From assembly GCA_024811115.1 (NCBI GenBank), contig JAKOGH010000480.1:44946-108945 (forward strand): a stretch of DNA of 64,000 bases, written 5' to 3'. The DNA is from Terana coerulea. Taxonomy: Eukaryota; Basidiomycota; Agaricomycetes; Polyporales; Phanerochaetaceae. The first letter of the stretch is position 1. Every line of letters starts with the position of its first letter. A program made the translations under genes and the position numbers. Below, one piece after another: positions 9,253 through 20,090 of this stretch. The notes beneath the pieces were generated by a model that saw only the letters and a list, made by a program, of their open reading frames with translations, made no database searches and was not told where the DNA came from.

Positions 9253-10045
9253 ATGCGATTGACCTATTCATTTAGTGAGTGGTACACCACCATTTGTTTC
9301 CCATGTAATGGTTTTATTCTTCTTGATACAGAGCTGCAAATAGTCCTAGCAGACGCTGGCGGTTATTGGCATGAAAGAATGCACCGAGAATTGGATACGG
9401 TCGCAATGTTAGACCACACGCCAATGTTTGTTGATTTAGGGCACTAACGAGCGCTATCTGTTATAGTCGAGCTTCGTTGGGGTGGCATTTCCCACCCCAC
9501 GTCCCAGAAAAGCGCTACGCGGAGAGCAGTCAGAAGAGAGGTACCGGAGTCAGGTCTCACAAGTCTTTATTCTTGACAAATCCACCTTTACAGGATGAGA
9601 GGGGCGGCAACCGAGACTGCGCTACAACCAATCCACACAGACGTACACTATCACTGCCAAAGGGTTGCGTATCCTCCAATGTGCATTATCCTCGCATTTA
9701 ATGAGACCTTCCACAGACACTTCGTTTACCCTCGAATGAGCGCCCGAACTCGGCCGCTTTGCCAAGCACAAGACGACGCTAGAGCGATACCACGCATTGC
9801 AGACTACCCCTGTTGGCTATGTAAGTTTGCGTTCTTTGAACGAGTCTTGTCCACTGACCCACATTCGGCAGGATTTGCCGCGCTTTCATCGCCTTGATCC
9901 GCCAAGTGTGGAGTTTAGTGAGTAATTTGGATGATTTCTTGGAGTTCAGCTGACCTTGGCCTATGCAAAGTTACTTGACGCCTTCGATGCCGATTTGGAG
10001 GACTACCTGCACACCTCTCAGCCGCTTCCCTCGAGTGCAAGGTGA
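9253..10045 (+). CDS. Multi-exon hypothetical protein
   Basis: Plus-strand exons are separated by convincing introns: GTGAGTGGTACAC to TTGATACAG (about 9276-9330), GTTTGTTG with CACTAAC to TTATAG (9426-9466), GTACCGGAG to TTTACAG (9541-9592), GTAAGTTTGC with CACTGAC to GGCAG (9821-9871) and GTGAGTAATT with GCTGACC (9919-9970). Exon pieces include VLADAGGYWHERMHRELDT, GWHFPPHVPEKRYAESSQK, GRFAKHKTTLERYHALQTT, PVGYDLPRFHRLDPPSVEF and LLDAFDADLEDYLHTSQPL. The 3' part looks like a coiled or helical protein. At least one frame change is required near 9740. It is upstream of, and in the same orientation as, the SUN gene. Family not recognised. Confidence 0.45.
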
Positions 10046-10680
10046 CGCACGAGTCGCTATTTGGTGTGTGGTAACGTAAATGCGACTGTTGTACTGCATA
10101 CTACCATATATCATGGGGATGCTATGTGATAATGAAACCGGAATGTGACTCATAAATTGTGGCTGAACGCTGTGAATCTGAACTGAGTTCAAACTTACCA
10201 TCTCAAAAACAGAGCTCGGAGCACTCCTAGCCTCTCCGGCCGGAGACAGGCGCCTATACGCTAATGCGATAGATATCGATGGATAGTCGGTATGTTCAAG
10301 ACACGACCTTACACCGTGTGCGTCGCTCATTGACATTGTCATCTAGATCTGTGACGCGCAAGAGATATACTCCGGGACCTCTGACGGAAATGGCTTTTAT
10401 TGACAATGCATGTGGTTTTGTGGGAGCAACACACTTCCCTTCTGAGCCTCATTGCAGCTGCATCGCAACCATGAGGCCGTCCGAGTTTTGGGCCCACCTG
10501 GCTATGGCAAAGACGTTTACATTGCAAATTCATGCCTCGGCCGGTAGTTTTGATGTTGGTGTGTCATCTGAATGGCGTGGACTTGCACTGCGGGCGTGCA
10601 GCCAAGTCAGAAGGCCCTGCTGTCGAGAAAACGCTGACGTGGCGACCAGCGAGCCTCTTAGTCTTACCCGCCTCTAATGT
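10046..10680. other. Region upstream of the SUN exons
   Basis: A plus-strand frame 10279-10677 (starts MDSRYVQDTTLHRVRR) is open for 132 codons but contains no recognisable domain. It may include 5' exons of the SUN gene in other frames; a CCTCTTAG acceptor-like site lies near 10665. No other gene seen. Confidence 0.3.
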
Positions 10681-10683
10681 TCG

Positions 10684-11729
10684 CCATCCCTTGGAAGACG
10701 AAGAAAGATGATCCCAGCCTCTAGATTCCGAGCGATATGGTGCGATGGATACAAGCGGGAAGCAGTGGACAAGGTGTGCACTATCATCCACCGGCGAGCG
10801 CGATTCGAGCTCACTAACATGAACGCACAGGTTCTCGAGCTCAAAACGGATTGTTGGGAGTTGAAGACAGTGATACTAAACCTGGAGGGGTGAGTATACC
10901 CCATAGATACAAAGGATGAACACATGGAAGCTGAAACCAATCAATAGAACCATATTTCTGTATCCCTCACGGCTGTGGCTCTATTTTGCGTTAGCCACAA
11001 CGGTCATTGCCATACTTTCGTACGCGAACTCTTGACGTCGACAACACGCTCGACAAGGTGTGGCTTTTACGCAAGGATTGGAGCTGAGCGTTAATCGGAG
11101 CCGGAGGGCGGACAGCGACCCTACCCAAACTCGAGGCCGCCGTTGTTCCCGTCTCTCTAGAGGCGTCGGCCAAACGCGTATACTCCCATGGCCATTCTCC
11201 CAAACCACACTTAGCGAATCCACTATCAACTGCGACAGCGCATCCCGGGATGGCGTTTTGAACGCGGCAGTGCAGGCCGGAAATTGCTGGTGGTTTCAAG
11301 GCTCTCATGGGCAGCTCACAATCATGCTGAACAAAATCGCGTATGTTACCCACATATCCATTGATCACCTTGCAGCGGATCTCCACACTGCACCGCGGGA
11401 GATCGTACTTTGGGGACTGGTGGATGGTGCTTTCAACGTCGGACGCTACCAGGAGGCTTATACCAGACTTAACGCTCTATGGACGCATTTTCCGGCTCCA
11501 AAAGTCCACCACAAGTCCCCCCCTGAGATGACGTTTTTGCCGATTGCGGTCATTCACTACGACACATTTGCGTCTACCAGGCGTCAATATTTTCGCGTAT
11601 TCGATGCCGTCGTGGATACCGGTTTGCACTTGAGTCATTCTCGTCCAGGTCAATAGCAATTGGGGTGCACCGTCCACAACGTTTTACCACGTGGGCATTT
11701 ATGGGAGCTCGGTCGAGGAGGATACATGA
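10684..11729 (+). CDS. SUN-domain nuclear-envelope protein (5' end not resolved)
   Basis: The C-terminal SUN domain is clear: AGNCWWFQGSHGQLTIML, HISIDHLAADLHTAPREIV followed by LWGLVD, FPIAVIHYD-like strands and the closing VNSNWGAPSTTFYHVGIYG before a TGA at 11729. SUN proteins span the inner nuclear membrane and bind KASH partners in the perinuclear space (LINC complex), anchoring spindle pole bodies and moving nuclei in fungi. Just upstream, exons joined by an intron with CACTAAC (about 10771-10827) and another (10888-10947) give FRAIWCDGYKREAVDK, VLELKTDCWELKTVILNLEG and a membrane segment LWLYFALATTVIAILSYA. A short GAGGRT-containing linker connects them. Frame changes occur near 11033, 11250 and 11630, so the copy is either damaged or has base errors. 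The N-terminus is not found. Confidence 0.75.
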
Positions 11730-11759
11730 GTATTTAAATATTTATTGTGTAGAATGGCA

Positions 11760-12154
11760 TTACATTCCCATCTCTTTCCGCGCAGTCTGTCGTAATGGGG
11801 GTATTCGCAGCCAGAGTTCAGTGTGTACTTCGACCGTCTTGTACCACAGCAAGAGTGCAACGAGAATAATCCCACCAAGCAAGCACCCCATTGTAAAGCT
11901 CTGCGGACCAGCTTCGGGAAGAGCTGCGAAAACCCTATACGAGCATTCAGTCGACTCATAGCTGTGCTGAACTTTGTGGCGCACCAATTGAAGCAATTGC
12001 CAACAACAGCATCTTGACGTCCTCCATGACAATAGTCATCAATATCGTCTAGGTCAATGTTTGTCTGGGCGCGCACTGGCTTGTCACAGTGGCCGCTACG
12101 CTCGGAGGAGCTAGAATCCAGAGGGGCTGATGCAGTCATCGAACCGGCTTCCAC
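11760..12154 (-). CDS. Small single-pass membrane protein
   Basis: Convergent with the SUN gene. The minus-strand ATG at 12154 gives MEAGSMTASAPLDSSSSERS and an acidic IDLDDIDDY. After a frame change or intron near 12000, the frame continues with KVQHSYESTECSYRVF and a hydrophobic helix MGCLLGGIILVALLLWYKTV, ending RQTARKEMGM at 11760. This is a soluble acidic N-terminus plus a C-terminal membrane helix. It could be a tail-anchored or single-pass protein. Not recognised. Confidence 0.45.
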
Positions 12155-12666
12155 TTCGCGAGATTCCGCGGATACATTTCATCTTGTCTGATCGGGACGC
12201 TCGCGCCGGAAGGTGTTTCCTTTGAGCCATTTTGCTGGTCAGTGTACCCCGAGGAAATGAAGATGAATAATAGCGTTGTTTGATACGACCACATCAAAGC
12301 GACCTACCACCAGACAAGCGACCCGATTGGGGGCTTGTTCTTCCTGCAGTATCATCAGTGACGGGTTCTTTGGGAGGTCACTGTTGCAACGATGGGGCTT
12401 TCGAGGCTTGCTGGGAGCACCTTGGTGGCCTACAATACAGTCAATGAAATGCTCTCGTATTAATTCGAAATGGCGTACAACCCTCGTCAATTGTGTCGAC
12501 AGTAACGACCTTTTCGTTGGTGGATATTGCATGGCCACCGTCCCTTCTGATCTCTCTCCGACCGTCTTTTCAGCTTCCTATCATGCTAGACGACTTGGGT
12601 TTTTCCTTGTAAGAAACTACGTTTGTTTATAGTGAGCTAACTGGGAGTAGATCTGAGGATGTCTGA
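12155..12666 (-). other. Coding-like stretch, frame unresolved
   Basis: On the minus strand several readings look protein-like, among them LTRVVRHFELIREHFIDCIV with PKNPSLMILQEEQAPNRVA, and in another frame NEKVVTVDTIDEGCTPFRI. Possible splice sites (GTAGGCCACC donor, CAACAG acceptor) lie around 12380-12430. I cannot assemble one consistent gene. Confidence 0.3.
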
Positions 12667-13149
12667 CTACCTTCGACACTTTCTCAGACTTCGCTGTTTG
12701 ATGGCGCTGCGCAAGCTTGGCGTCCGCGGTATTGCCTGTCCGCGCGTAGAAGAGGTTGAGGCCGCCTCTATACGCTTGATAATTCAGCTCCAACATCACT
12801 CATAGGATGTTTTTACAGCGCACCAGCCTTGTGTGTACTTAACGCTTCGCCGCCATTCCCATTAACCTGCCACCCTCTACCGCCTTCCGTAATATAGTCC
12901 AACACACTACCAAGAGATCGGCTTGTAGGTGGGCCTAGATAAAGGTCAGCGAGCCACTCGTCATTGTTGTGTTGGACCGGGATGCTTGGCAAGGAACTTG
13001 GGGACGATGTAGCTGAGTGCCGTCGTTGGTACTGTGGTCTGGTGGCACCTGCCACTGTCTTCCTTGATCGAAGGATCTTGCTCACAGGCAAGTTCCCAAA
13101 GAGTTGAGAGGCGAGTTGAGTCAGGAGAGAAGGTCGACATGTTGGGCAT
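12667..13149 (-). CDS. Intact three-exon hypothetical protein, ~120 aa
   Basis: Minus-strand exons 13149-12978, 12934-12839 and 12767-12667 join in frame (369 bases including the stop). Introns are 43 and 71 bases: GTCCAA donor with GCTGAC and CTAG; GTACAC donor with GCTGAAT and TATAG. The protein begins MPNMSTFSPDSTRLSTLWEL; the second Met at 13140 may be the real start because a TATATATATA box ends only ~21 bases upstream of the first Met. The middle has ALSYIVPKFLAKHPG and SLGSVLDYITEGGRG; the tail is basic and serine-rich (RSAIKQRSLRKCRR). Not recognised. It lacks indels. Confidence 0.6.
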
Positions 13150-13169
13150 TCGTCTGAGGCTGAGTAACT

Positions 13170-13179
13170 ATATATATAT
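13170..13179 (-). promoter_or_regulatory. TATA box of the ~120-aa gene
   Basis: TATATATATA immediately upstream of two in-frame ATGs at 13149 and 13140. A normal 30-base spacing places the transcript start near 13145, which favours the second ATG. Confidence 0.5.
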
Positions 13180-13236
13180 GAGTGGTCCCAGGGTAAACAA
13201 AGCCACAAGCAAGAGCAATGGGAAAGAAAGGCAGAT

Positions 13237-13771
13237 TCATTTAGTTGGCGACAAGACTTTATTGAAGAGAAGCTCTTCGGGAGTGGTGACAACCCCTAAA
13301 ATCTCCAACTGTGCATTCAAAGGATGGAGGGCAACGCTAGAGACATCAACATCAATCGGCGATACAGACTCGTATGTCAAGTCCAGTTCGTGCTCACTAT
13401 GGGAACATCAACGACTTTCAAAATCTTGTGGTCTGCGGTTTCTACAAGGGCGGTTATTCCGAACTGTGGTGTTGTGTCGCGTCAGTTCTCTACACTGCGA
13501 TAACACGAGCACGTACCGCTGTCAAATTCAACTTTCTGAGTGTGCATCTCATCCGGACGCGCTGTCCCGCGTGAAGGCGCATCTCCGCCTTCGTTACCGA
13601 GGGCCAGTCGGCATCGCAAACCACGGGGCTCATCGGAGTTGGAGACGAAGTCAGTGTTGAACATGCTCTCTGTCCCCGGCGGATACTGTGAATTCTAGCG
13701 TCTAGATCTGTCATAAGCTGAGTCCATGGCTCACAGCCGTGACGGTGGGAGTTTTCTATCCCGTATGCCAC
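13237..13771 (-). CDS. Hypothetical protein with conserved-looking C-terminus
   Basis: The minus-strand ATG at 13771 opens MAYGIENSHRHGCEPWTQ and continues VVCDADWPSVTKAEMRLHA. Later pieces, in successive frames, are ALVETADHKILKVVDVPIV and the strong C-terminus ELDLTYESVSPIDVDVSS, NAQLEILGVVTTPEELLFN, KVLSPTK-stop at 13237. At least two joins (introns or indels) near 13490 and 13390 are needed. The C-terminal half has the feel of a conserved eukaryotic housekeeping protein but I cannot name it. Confidence 0.45.
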
Positions 13772-14204
13772 ATTCTACATGCCGGAGATAGTTCACTAAA
13801 AGACGCAACATCACTATTCAGACTCACGTAGGAACACATGCAGCGCCAAGGAATTTATTTCTGATATGACGATGCTGCAGGGCTGACATAAACTGCATTC
13901 ACAGCTGGCAAGAAATGCTGCTAACTTCTACAGAGATGGCAGACACCACAATGGGAATGTCTGGGCAACAAAGCGAAGGGCACCAAGCAGATAAATCATG
14001 TGATGAGAGACTCAAGAGAAACGCGTGCAGTCGGATTCACAGGTGCGCTACATGATCAAGCGCGAGGGAGAGCGATGTAGATCGGTCGGGCGAAGAGGCG
14101 CATGGAGAGGTCGAGCAGGGCGAGCAGCGAATGACTAATGGCATAACGACGCGTTTTTCAACGATCGCAAGGAGCAAGCGAGCCTAGCGAGAGTGGCCAA
14201 ATGA
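13772..14204. other. Intergenic before repeat copy B
   Basis: No supported gene. The stretch ends where similarity to copy A begins (about 14205). A TTTTTCAACGATCGCAAGG segment near 14150 is not found in copy A. Confidence 0.4.
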
Positions 14205-14284
14205 CTGCACTTCGACCACCGGTAGATGCTCTGTGACCCAATTCGGATCCACGGTGCGCACGCTCACTAGCCGGGCAAACATGT

Positions 14285-14790
14285 CAGAGACGAAGAGCGT
14301 ATAGAGCCCAGATAGACAGACTCACCGTGCTGCAGTCGTCCGCAGCGACGATATTCTCGACGAAGCGAGGGGCGGCCGTTGGGGACGTAGCTCGAACACC
14401 GCTACCCAAGCAGACAGGTCAGAGACGAAGAGCGTATAGAGCCCAGATAGACAGACTCACCGTGCTGCAGTCGTCCGCAGCGACGATATTCTCTGACGAA
14501 GCGAGGGGCGGCCGTTGGGGACGTAGCTCGAACACCGCTACCCAAGCAGACAGGTCAGAGACGAAGAGCGTATAGAGCCCTGATAGACAGACTCACCGTG
14601 CTGCAGTCGTCCGCAGCGACGATATTCTCGACGAAGCGAGGGGCGGCCGTTAGACGTAGCTCGAACACCGCTACCCAAGCAGACAGGTCAGAGACGAAGA
14701 GCGTATAGAGCCCTGATAGACAGACTCACCGTGCTGCAGTCGTCCGTAGCGACGATATTCTCGACGAGCGAGGGCGGCCGTCGAGGACGC
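14285..14790 (-). repeat. Intron-bearing ~135-bp tandem array, copy B (4 units)
   Basis: GATATTCTCG occurs at about 14350, 14484, 14621 and 14754 (periods ~134-137). Read on the minus strand each unit has the same GTGAGTCTGTCTATC...CTGACCTGTCTGC...TAG intron-like half as in copy A. B has one more unit than A, so the array changes copy number between near-identical segments. Confidence 0.9.
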
Positions 14791-15080
14791 TGGCTCGGGC
14801 ACCGCGGTAGGTCGGATGTTCGCCCTGCTGGCGGGATCCTGCTGCGAGCCCTCGCTGCACCGGAGCGCTTCTCCGAGAGTGGCGATCCCCTGTGAGCTGT
14901 GACGGAGCAATCATCTCCCTGTGCGTGCTTCTCCCCCAGGTATTCGGGCGTGCGGCCATGCTGAGACGGGCTTGAGGCTGCTGGACGGCACTTGGACAAA
15001 GACAACTTTGCAAGCGCGCGCTCTCCACGCTGAGAATTGTCGGGCGTTTAGATGGATCCCGGGGCCGTCATTGACATGCC

Positions 15081-15130
15081 GATCTTATCTTACTCTCGCG
15101 CGAGCGCTTCACGCCAAGTCTGCTTCATCT
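15081..15130 (+). promoter_or_regulatory. Promoter-like module of gene alpha, copy B
   Basis: GATCTTATCTTACTC, a GCGCGAGCGCT core and CCAAGTCTGCTTCATCTCG in the direction of gene alpha; the counterpart of the element at 4050-4007. Confidence 0.45.
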
Positions 15131-15564
15131 CGACTTCATATCGCCGACTCTCTCAGTCCTTCTCGAACGAACAACAACATCCTTTCAGACCGTGGGTGCG
15201 CTACACCAGGCTCCGGCACTATGAGGCTGGGCAGACGCCATATGCATGCCCATTGAGGACTCAAAGCCACCGGCAGAACGGGCAGTAGCAGTTGCCGCTA
15301 CACGACGCAGCCGTCAGCCTCGCCTTTCTCCACACATCCCAGTCATGCGGTGCTCATTCGGTGAGTTGGCTTGTTGCCGTGAATCACTCCGACGACTCTT
15401 ATCACAGATTCACAAAGCCCCTTGAAAGACTAGGATCCACGACAGGGTTCGCACGCTTCGGAGACGCATGCTTCGCCGCAACGAGGTTTTCATAAATCTC
15501 AGCGTCTCCATACGTCCTTTGTCTGTTTTGTCGAGAGCTCGGGAAGTACTCCTGACCTCTAGGA

Positions 15565-16839
15565 ATGTCTGCTCACTCTTATTTAAGGCAACCTGAGCTG
15601 TCGTTGTTTCGTCAGTCCGCTATTCGATTCATTCTCGCTCATCATGACCAAGCACTACTACATAGCTGGTACGTCTGTCATTATTTTTCCATCACCCGCG
15701 ACTCACACCTTCAAACGGAACTAGCATGCGACGCGGCCTTGGCGCATTACGCCACCCGCCGTCAAACCCCTTCGTTCTCGGTAACATCGATCCTCGCTTA
15801 CCGTAGATAAATTGTCATCGGCCCTGACTCCCGCTGACATTTTCTATAGTTCGTGACAGCGACCTGTACACCGGCTCCAAAGCTCGAGCGTGCATCGAAG
15901 AGTACTTCACTACGCTAGTACGTACTCTGGTCGCTCTACTCTCCTCTGTCAGACCGTTCTGACGTGCTCCACGGCAGGTGAACAATGCCACACTCGCGCT
16001 CCTTGTCCCGAGGCTCCGGTCAGTTCCGCTTGACGGCTAGAGGCCGGCTCCGGTAAGTTCGTTGTCGCTTAGCACGTTCTCATTCTGAAGCGCTGCATGC
16101 AGATACAGTGAGCTTGTCAACACATCGGCGCGCGGTCAGACCCAACCGAAGCGAGGGCGGCCGGACGCGGATGTCCAATCGCTGGCGCACGTCAAGCCAT
16201 CGGCCCAAGGTGTATCCCCTGCTGGAGGCTCGCCGCCGTGTACTAGGTGCGCTTACCGACGCGAGGGCCCGCTGCAACGACCGGCATGCCTCTCGCTACC
16301 CCTTCGGCAAACCTCGACAGCGGACGCCGTCCACCAATTCCGACGCCCCCCTGTAACCATAGGTCACCTTCACCAGGCATTGGCTACCCTCCATATTGAT
16401 TTACTCGAGGGGTACGGCGGGCAACGGCGGCCAAGACGAAAAGCCGAGGCTATGTTCCCACCCCTCCGAGCATGATCCAGATGGCGCAGGGGCACATAGA
16501 TCCGAAACCGAGGACACTGGCAAAACCTCTAGGGTATCGACAAGCGCTCCGGGGCCTGGGTTTGATACAGGAGGGCGGGCTGTTCAGTCCATTCCCGCAA
16601 GCCCCTGTTCCACTCATGACGACTACAGTGGGAAGGGTAGGCAGGGGACTACAGACGGAATGCTGGAAATTGTGAGCATTCAATTATTCACGTAAGACTT
16701 GCACTAACGGTACAATGCTTGTCAGTTCAAGGTTGCTCTTGAGGCCAACGAGCGGCTTATGAAATGCCATCTCGAAGAGAGTTGTGCATGGGAGAAGTAC
16801 AAGCTGTATGATGCGCAGACAACTCATAGTCGTAAATAG
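15565..16839 (+). CDS. Gene alpha, copy B (uncharacterised)
   Basis: ATG at 15565 gives MSAHSYLRQPELSLFRQSAI then ILAHHDQALLHSWYVCHYF and ACDAALAHYATRRQTPSF. Introns: GTAACATCG to TCTATAG (about 15780-15849), GTACGTACTC to CACGGCAG (15918-15977), GTAAGTTCG to CATGCAG (16053-16102), GTGAGCATT with CACTAAC to GTCAG (16672-16725). Later exons carry GSKARACIEEYFTTL, ADVQSLAHVKPSAQGVS, CTRCAYRREGP, GHLHQALATLHIDLL, AAKTKKPRLC and the helical C-terminus FKVALEANERLMKCHLEES, ending HSRK-TAG at 16839. A TATTTAAG box near 15590 lies inside the first exon as drawn, so an ATG at 15643 is an alternative. A missing base relative to copy C breaks the frame before GSKARACIEE. The family resembles lineage-expanded uncharacterised basidiomycete proteins I half remember; I cannot verify that. 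Confidence 0.5.
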
Positions 16840-17018
16840 TTTCTTTCTTTATGTACTAGTCTCTTTTCTTTACTTGTATGTATGGACGTGTGATTTACTT
16901 TGGTGGAAGGCCGAAATGAAGCAGATTTGGTGTGTGCGCTCACATAACAGTAAGATAAGCTTTGGCAATGCCTCGGTGTCGGTCCGCTGGGTCAAGTACT
17001 GCTCGCTGTCTTTCATCC

Positions 17019-17882
17019 ATGTTATCCCGCAATCAAGTCCCAACGTATCCCTCTTCGTACTCTCCTTCGCCACAAAGACACGCTGCGCCTGGCGAGACAA
17101 ATGGCAACGAGCGCAAAGCAACAAGAAGGTTGGGGAAGCGGCGCCCGCGCTGTTGCCTGGACCGACGTTTCGCCGCGCAGAGCAACTTGCCCAATCTACC
17201 TGTGCCGGCACTCTCCACTCTCAGACACCCTCGCGATGCTGAAGGCCGCTGCCTGGGACTCGGACGAGTATAGAAGGTCGTCCGGCGCATTGACTACTTT
17301 GCCGCAGAAACGCTTGCTGCAGCGCGGGCGAGCGGGCCAGAAGAGCAGTGGGACGACCCGTGACACTGGGGCTACCGCGACCCGGTGGGTGTACTCGAAT
17401 TTGGCAGAGGTGGCATGGTTCATGATCTGGCCCTCAAGGTTGTAGTGAACGTGTCATATTACTGTGAGCGGTTGAGGTGCGCATTTTATTGGGGTATTTT
17501 ACGGATCGCACACTCACGACACGTAGATGGATGTTTGACTGCTACGGGATACCGCGTCAAGAAGGCCCCGATCGGAGTGTGCCTGCCCCAAGGAAGGCGA
17601 CATGGGAAACCCAGGACACATTCTTGTCAGATATTGGAAGCCACAGCCATGGCAAGATGGACGATCGCCCAGCGTTGCAGAGCTCGGGAAGAGTACGCAA
17701 CGATTCGTAGTCAGTCGCCTGGCCATGGCTAATAGTCTCGTCAGGCAGCTACAGTCCAACATACAGTCCACCAAGACGGAGTACCCACAGGTCGGAGTGC
17801 TCGCTGCAAACGATAGTCAAACTTGGGCCAAAGTACGCTCTCTGTTTACCCATTGTTCTTATCCTTTACCCCGCAGATTTAG
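17019..17882 (+). CDS. Gene beta, copy B (uncharacterised)
   Basis: ATG at 17019 gives MLSRNQVPTYPSSYSPSPQR, a low-complexity N-terminus with a basic NERKATRR. The body has AMLKAAAWDSDEY, DYFAAETLAAARASGPEEQ and, after frame changes, HWGYRDPVG. Intron 3' to this: GTTGTAGTG or an alternative GTGAGCGG donor, ending CACGTAG near 17525. Two readings follow (MFDCYGIPRQEG...WKPQPWQDG, or ATWETQDTFLSDIGSH...NSLVRQLQSNIQSTKTEYP). The second ends through a clean last intron (GTACGCTC to CCCGCAG, 17832-17876) in ATT TAG at 17882. An intact start compared with copy A (which has an inserted T) suggests B is the better preserved. No domain recognised. It follows gene alpha by 180 bases in the same direction. 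Confidence 0.45.
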
Positions 17883-18005
17883 GACTACGCAGCGCTACAA
17901 GCGGACCCTCATAACGCCTAAATCCTCGAGATGACCTAATATTAATCCTCCGCCTTCACCATTTCGGGCTGGACAGAGCCAAGTCGTACAACCTTGGTAC
18001 ACACA

Positions 18006-19204
18006 ACGAATAACTCTGGCATGCCGGCATTTACAAGGAACACCATGATCACTGCTTTCTCGGCCCACCGGGTCGACAAACCCGTCAACTTCATTGGTAT
18101 ATAATAGCGACAAGGCGGGCATCATGGACGAGCATTCGATTATGGGCGGCACACCGAGCGTCGCGTTATGCGACGCCATGCACTGTATCGGTTGCCGGTG
18201 ATCAAGCATCGACGCTGCACGTCGTGCGGCTTCCTTAAGTGCCACAGAGGCGATCCGCGTCGCGAGCGCAGCAAGCCATGCGTAGATGCGCACGATGGAA
18301 GACCCGAACGTGGACGCCCACGGCAGCGCCCGGGCGCTATGCGTCACGACAGTACGGAATCATGTACAGATGGCGAAGCAGGGGCGCGGGCCTCGGCGTC
18401 GACAGGCATGCTCGGTACGCTGCTCGGTACGCTGCTTCCCTATGGAATGGAATGGGGCTGACAGGTGGTGTAAACAACTTTGAAGCTGTCGAAGACGAAG
18501 AAGGAGCGTCCACACATTCCGTTGACGACTGGAGTAAGCGCGTGCGGCACCTCGGTGCTGGGCACGCACTGTCATCTTCTCCAAGCACTTCGGGCCATAT
18601 AGGTTGTTCCTGAAGGTTGTGATGTACAGCACCATGCGAGCGTCAGCGCACCTCATCGCTGGATATGGTGTCCAAGGGGCACAAGCTCAGCATAAAGGGT
18701 ATGAGAGCTCGTTTCAGCTTGCAATGTGCAGATAGCGGACAAATGTATATGTATTAGATATAGAAATGAGCGTGAAAGCTGTGTTCAACCACATGCATAA
18801 TAGAGGACAACAGGAGAGTGAGATATAGCAATGTAGCAATAACGAGCGTTAGGCAACAACAAAGAATGGTGGGATAGCGAGAACACAACCAAGGCAACAA
18901 AGTAAGACAACCTGATACAAACCGAGGACCATTGGTAACTTCAAGCACCAGCATGAGAGGTTCATTGGATGATACCCCTCGCCTCAAAACGGCCTCAGAA
19001 GGAGAAGCCGGAGGCTTGAAGCTTGGTTAAGCTGGCATTGGCTTAATTAAATCTTCTTTATTGAGCATGCCGGCAAGGAAGAGGTCCCAGCGACGTAGAT
19101 CATGGACGGAGTCATCTTCCAGCAACAGATGGAGGAAGCAGTTACTGGCAGACGCCCCCTATCAAGCCACCCTCGTTAACAACCCTGTTTATAACGGCAC
19201 TACA
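18006..19204. other. Unresolved coding-like and non-coding stretch
   Basis: 18100-18650 stays open on both strands (plus: NNFEAVEDEEGASTHSVDDW, acidic; minus: AWLAALATRIASVALKEAA, helical). No splice-supported gene emerged. 18650-19200 is AT-richer and I see nothing supported in it. Confidence 0.3.
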
Positions 19205-19836
19205 TCACGTACTCAGTCTGTGTAGATGTACTTGAGATCGCCAGTTACGACCGCATAGTACTACGGAAGGTGCCACGGGTGGGTTGTGATGTATTTCAAA
19301 TAGAGGCGGGATGACTGTGCCTCCTTCGTAGACGGTAGGGTTACCTGTAACGCCTACTCGCTGCCAGCAGCTGTGGAACCTCCCGCGGGCTGGACGCCCT
19401 TCCAGACAACCGTGTTTGCCAGACCGGATGATTTTCTCGATGCCACCAGTGAGCCGCCGAGCCCCGGATGGCAGATAGAAAGTAAGGGAATCTCCTCCAA
19501 GGCGACAATGGTAGACACGCCCGTTGAGAAGTTTACGGACGGCAGCAGGGATGTCGCTCCCTTCGGCAGGTACAGTAACATCGTCAGTCGACGCCGCGGG
19601 TTCTTCATAACAGTACGAGGCCTGCTGCAATGACACAAGCTATAGGCAGAGAACACGCGTACTTTTGGAAGCCGCTGGAAGAGACGGAGGATTGTCGTCA
19701 ACATGGCTGAACTGCCCGTGGAGGTCAACTTGAACATGAACATTCCTGGCGCCGGACGGTCAGCCGACGTATTGGCTGAGTTTGCTGATTTGCTCAGGCT
19801 CAACGGAGTTTGGCAAATTGCGTTCCGCTCGAACAA
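19205..19836 (-). CDS. Two-exon hypothetical protein (partial)
   Basis: On the minus strand an exon with NVHVQVDLHGQFSHVDDNPP and SLPAASK is followed by a short 38-base intron (GTACGCGTG to CATTGCAG, about 19669-19632) and then a long open exon QASYCYEEPAASTDDVTVPA, EGSDIPAAVRKLLNGRVYH, RLGGDSLTFYLPSGARRLT, KIIRSGKHGCLEGRPARG. The upstream frame AERNLPNSVEPEQISKLSQ is separated by an in-frame stop, implying an indel near 19760. Not recognised; no membrane segment seen. Confidence 0.4.
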
Positions 19837-20090
19837 TCAGAGCACTAATCTGAAAATCTGATGCCTGAAGTGACTGTTGTCATGAGCGCTCCCATAGCTC
19901 AGCGGTGTTGCCACTCCAACGACGAAAGGTGCAATGACGATCAAATACCAAATGAAAGAGTATGACCCCGCTCCATTTTACACCCCCGCGACAAGGCTCC
20001 GGAGCACACATTGTACGCTGCAGGATCCTCCTAGTCTATCCTTGATAGCCGAATTCGCCATATATACGCCTGACATTACGTACTTAACCT

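Larger units (their letters stand above)
14205..18005 (-). repeat. Segmental repeat copy B (inverted relative to A)
   Basis: Reverse complement of A positions about 1120-4800, including the gamma tandem array (14285-14790), the promoter-like module (15081-15130), gene alpha (+, 15565-16839), the second module (16915-16960) and gene beta (+, 17019-17882). It ends near 18005 where A continues with GCGGTTGCTTTAAGG but B does not. The two arms face each other across 9.4 kb that hold the SUN gene island. Differences are mainly small indels. Confidence 0.85.

Noticed and set aside
13034..13660. 208-codon plus-strand open frame
   Set aside because: It overlaps two minus-strand genes with splice-supported exons (12667-13149 and 13237-13771) and has no domain or introns of its own.
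19885..19945. tRNA-like TAGCTCAGCGGT
   Set aside because: Resembles a D-arm, but no matching acceptor stem, anticodon arm or GGTTCGA-type T-arm follows at the right distance.
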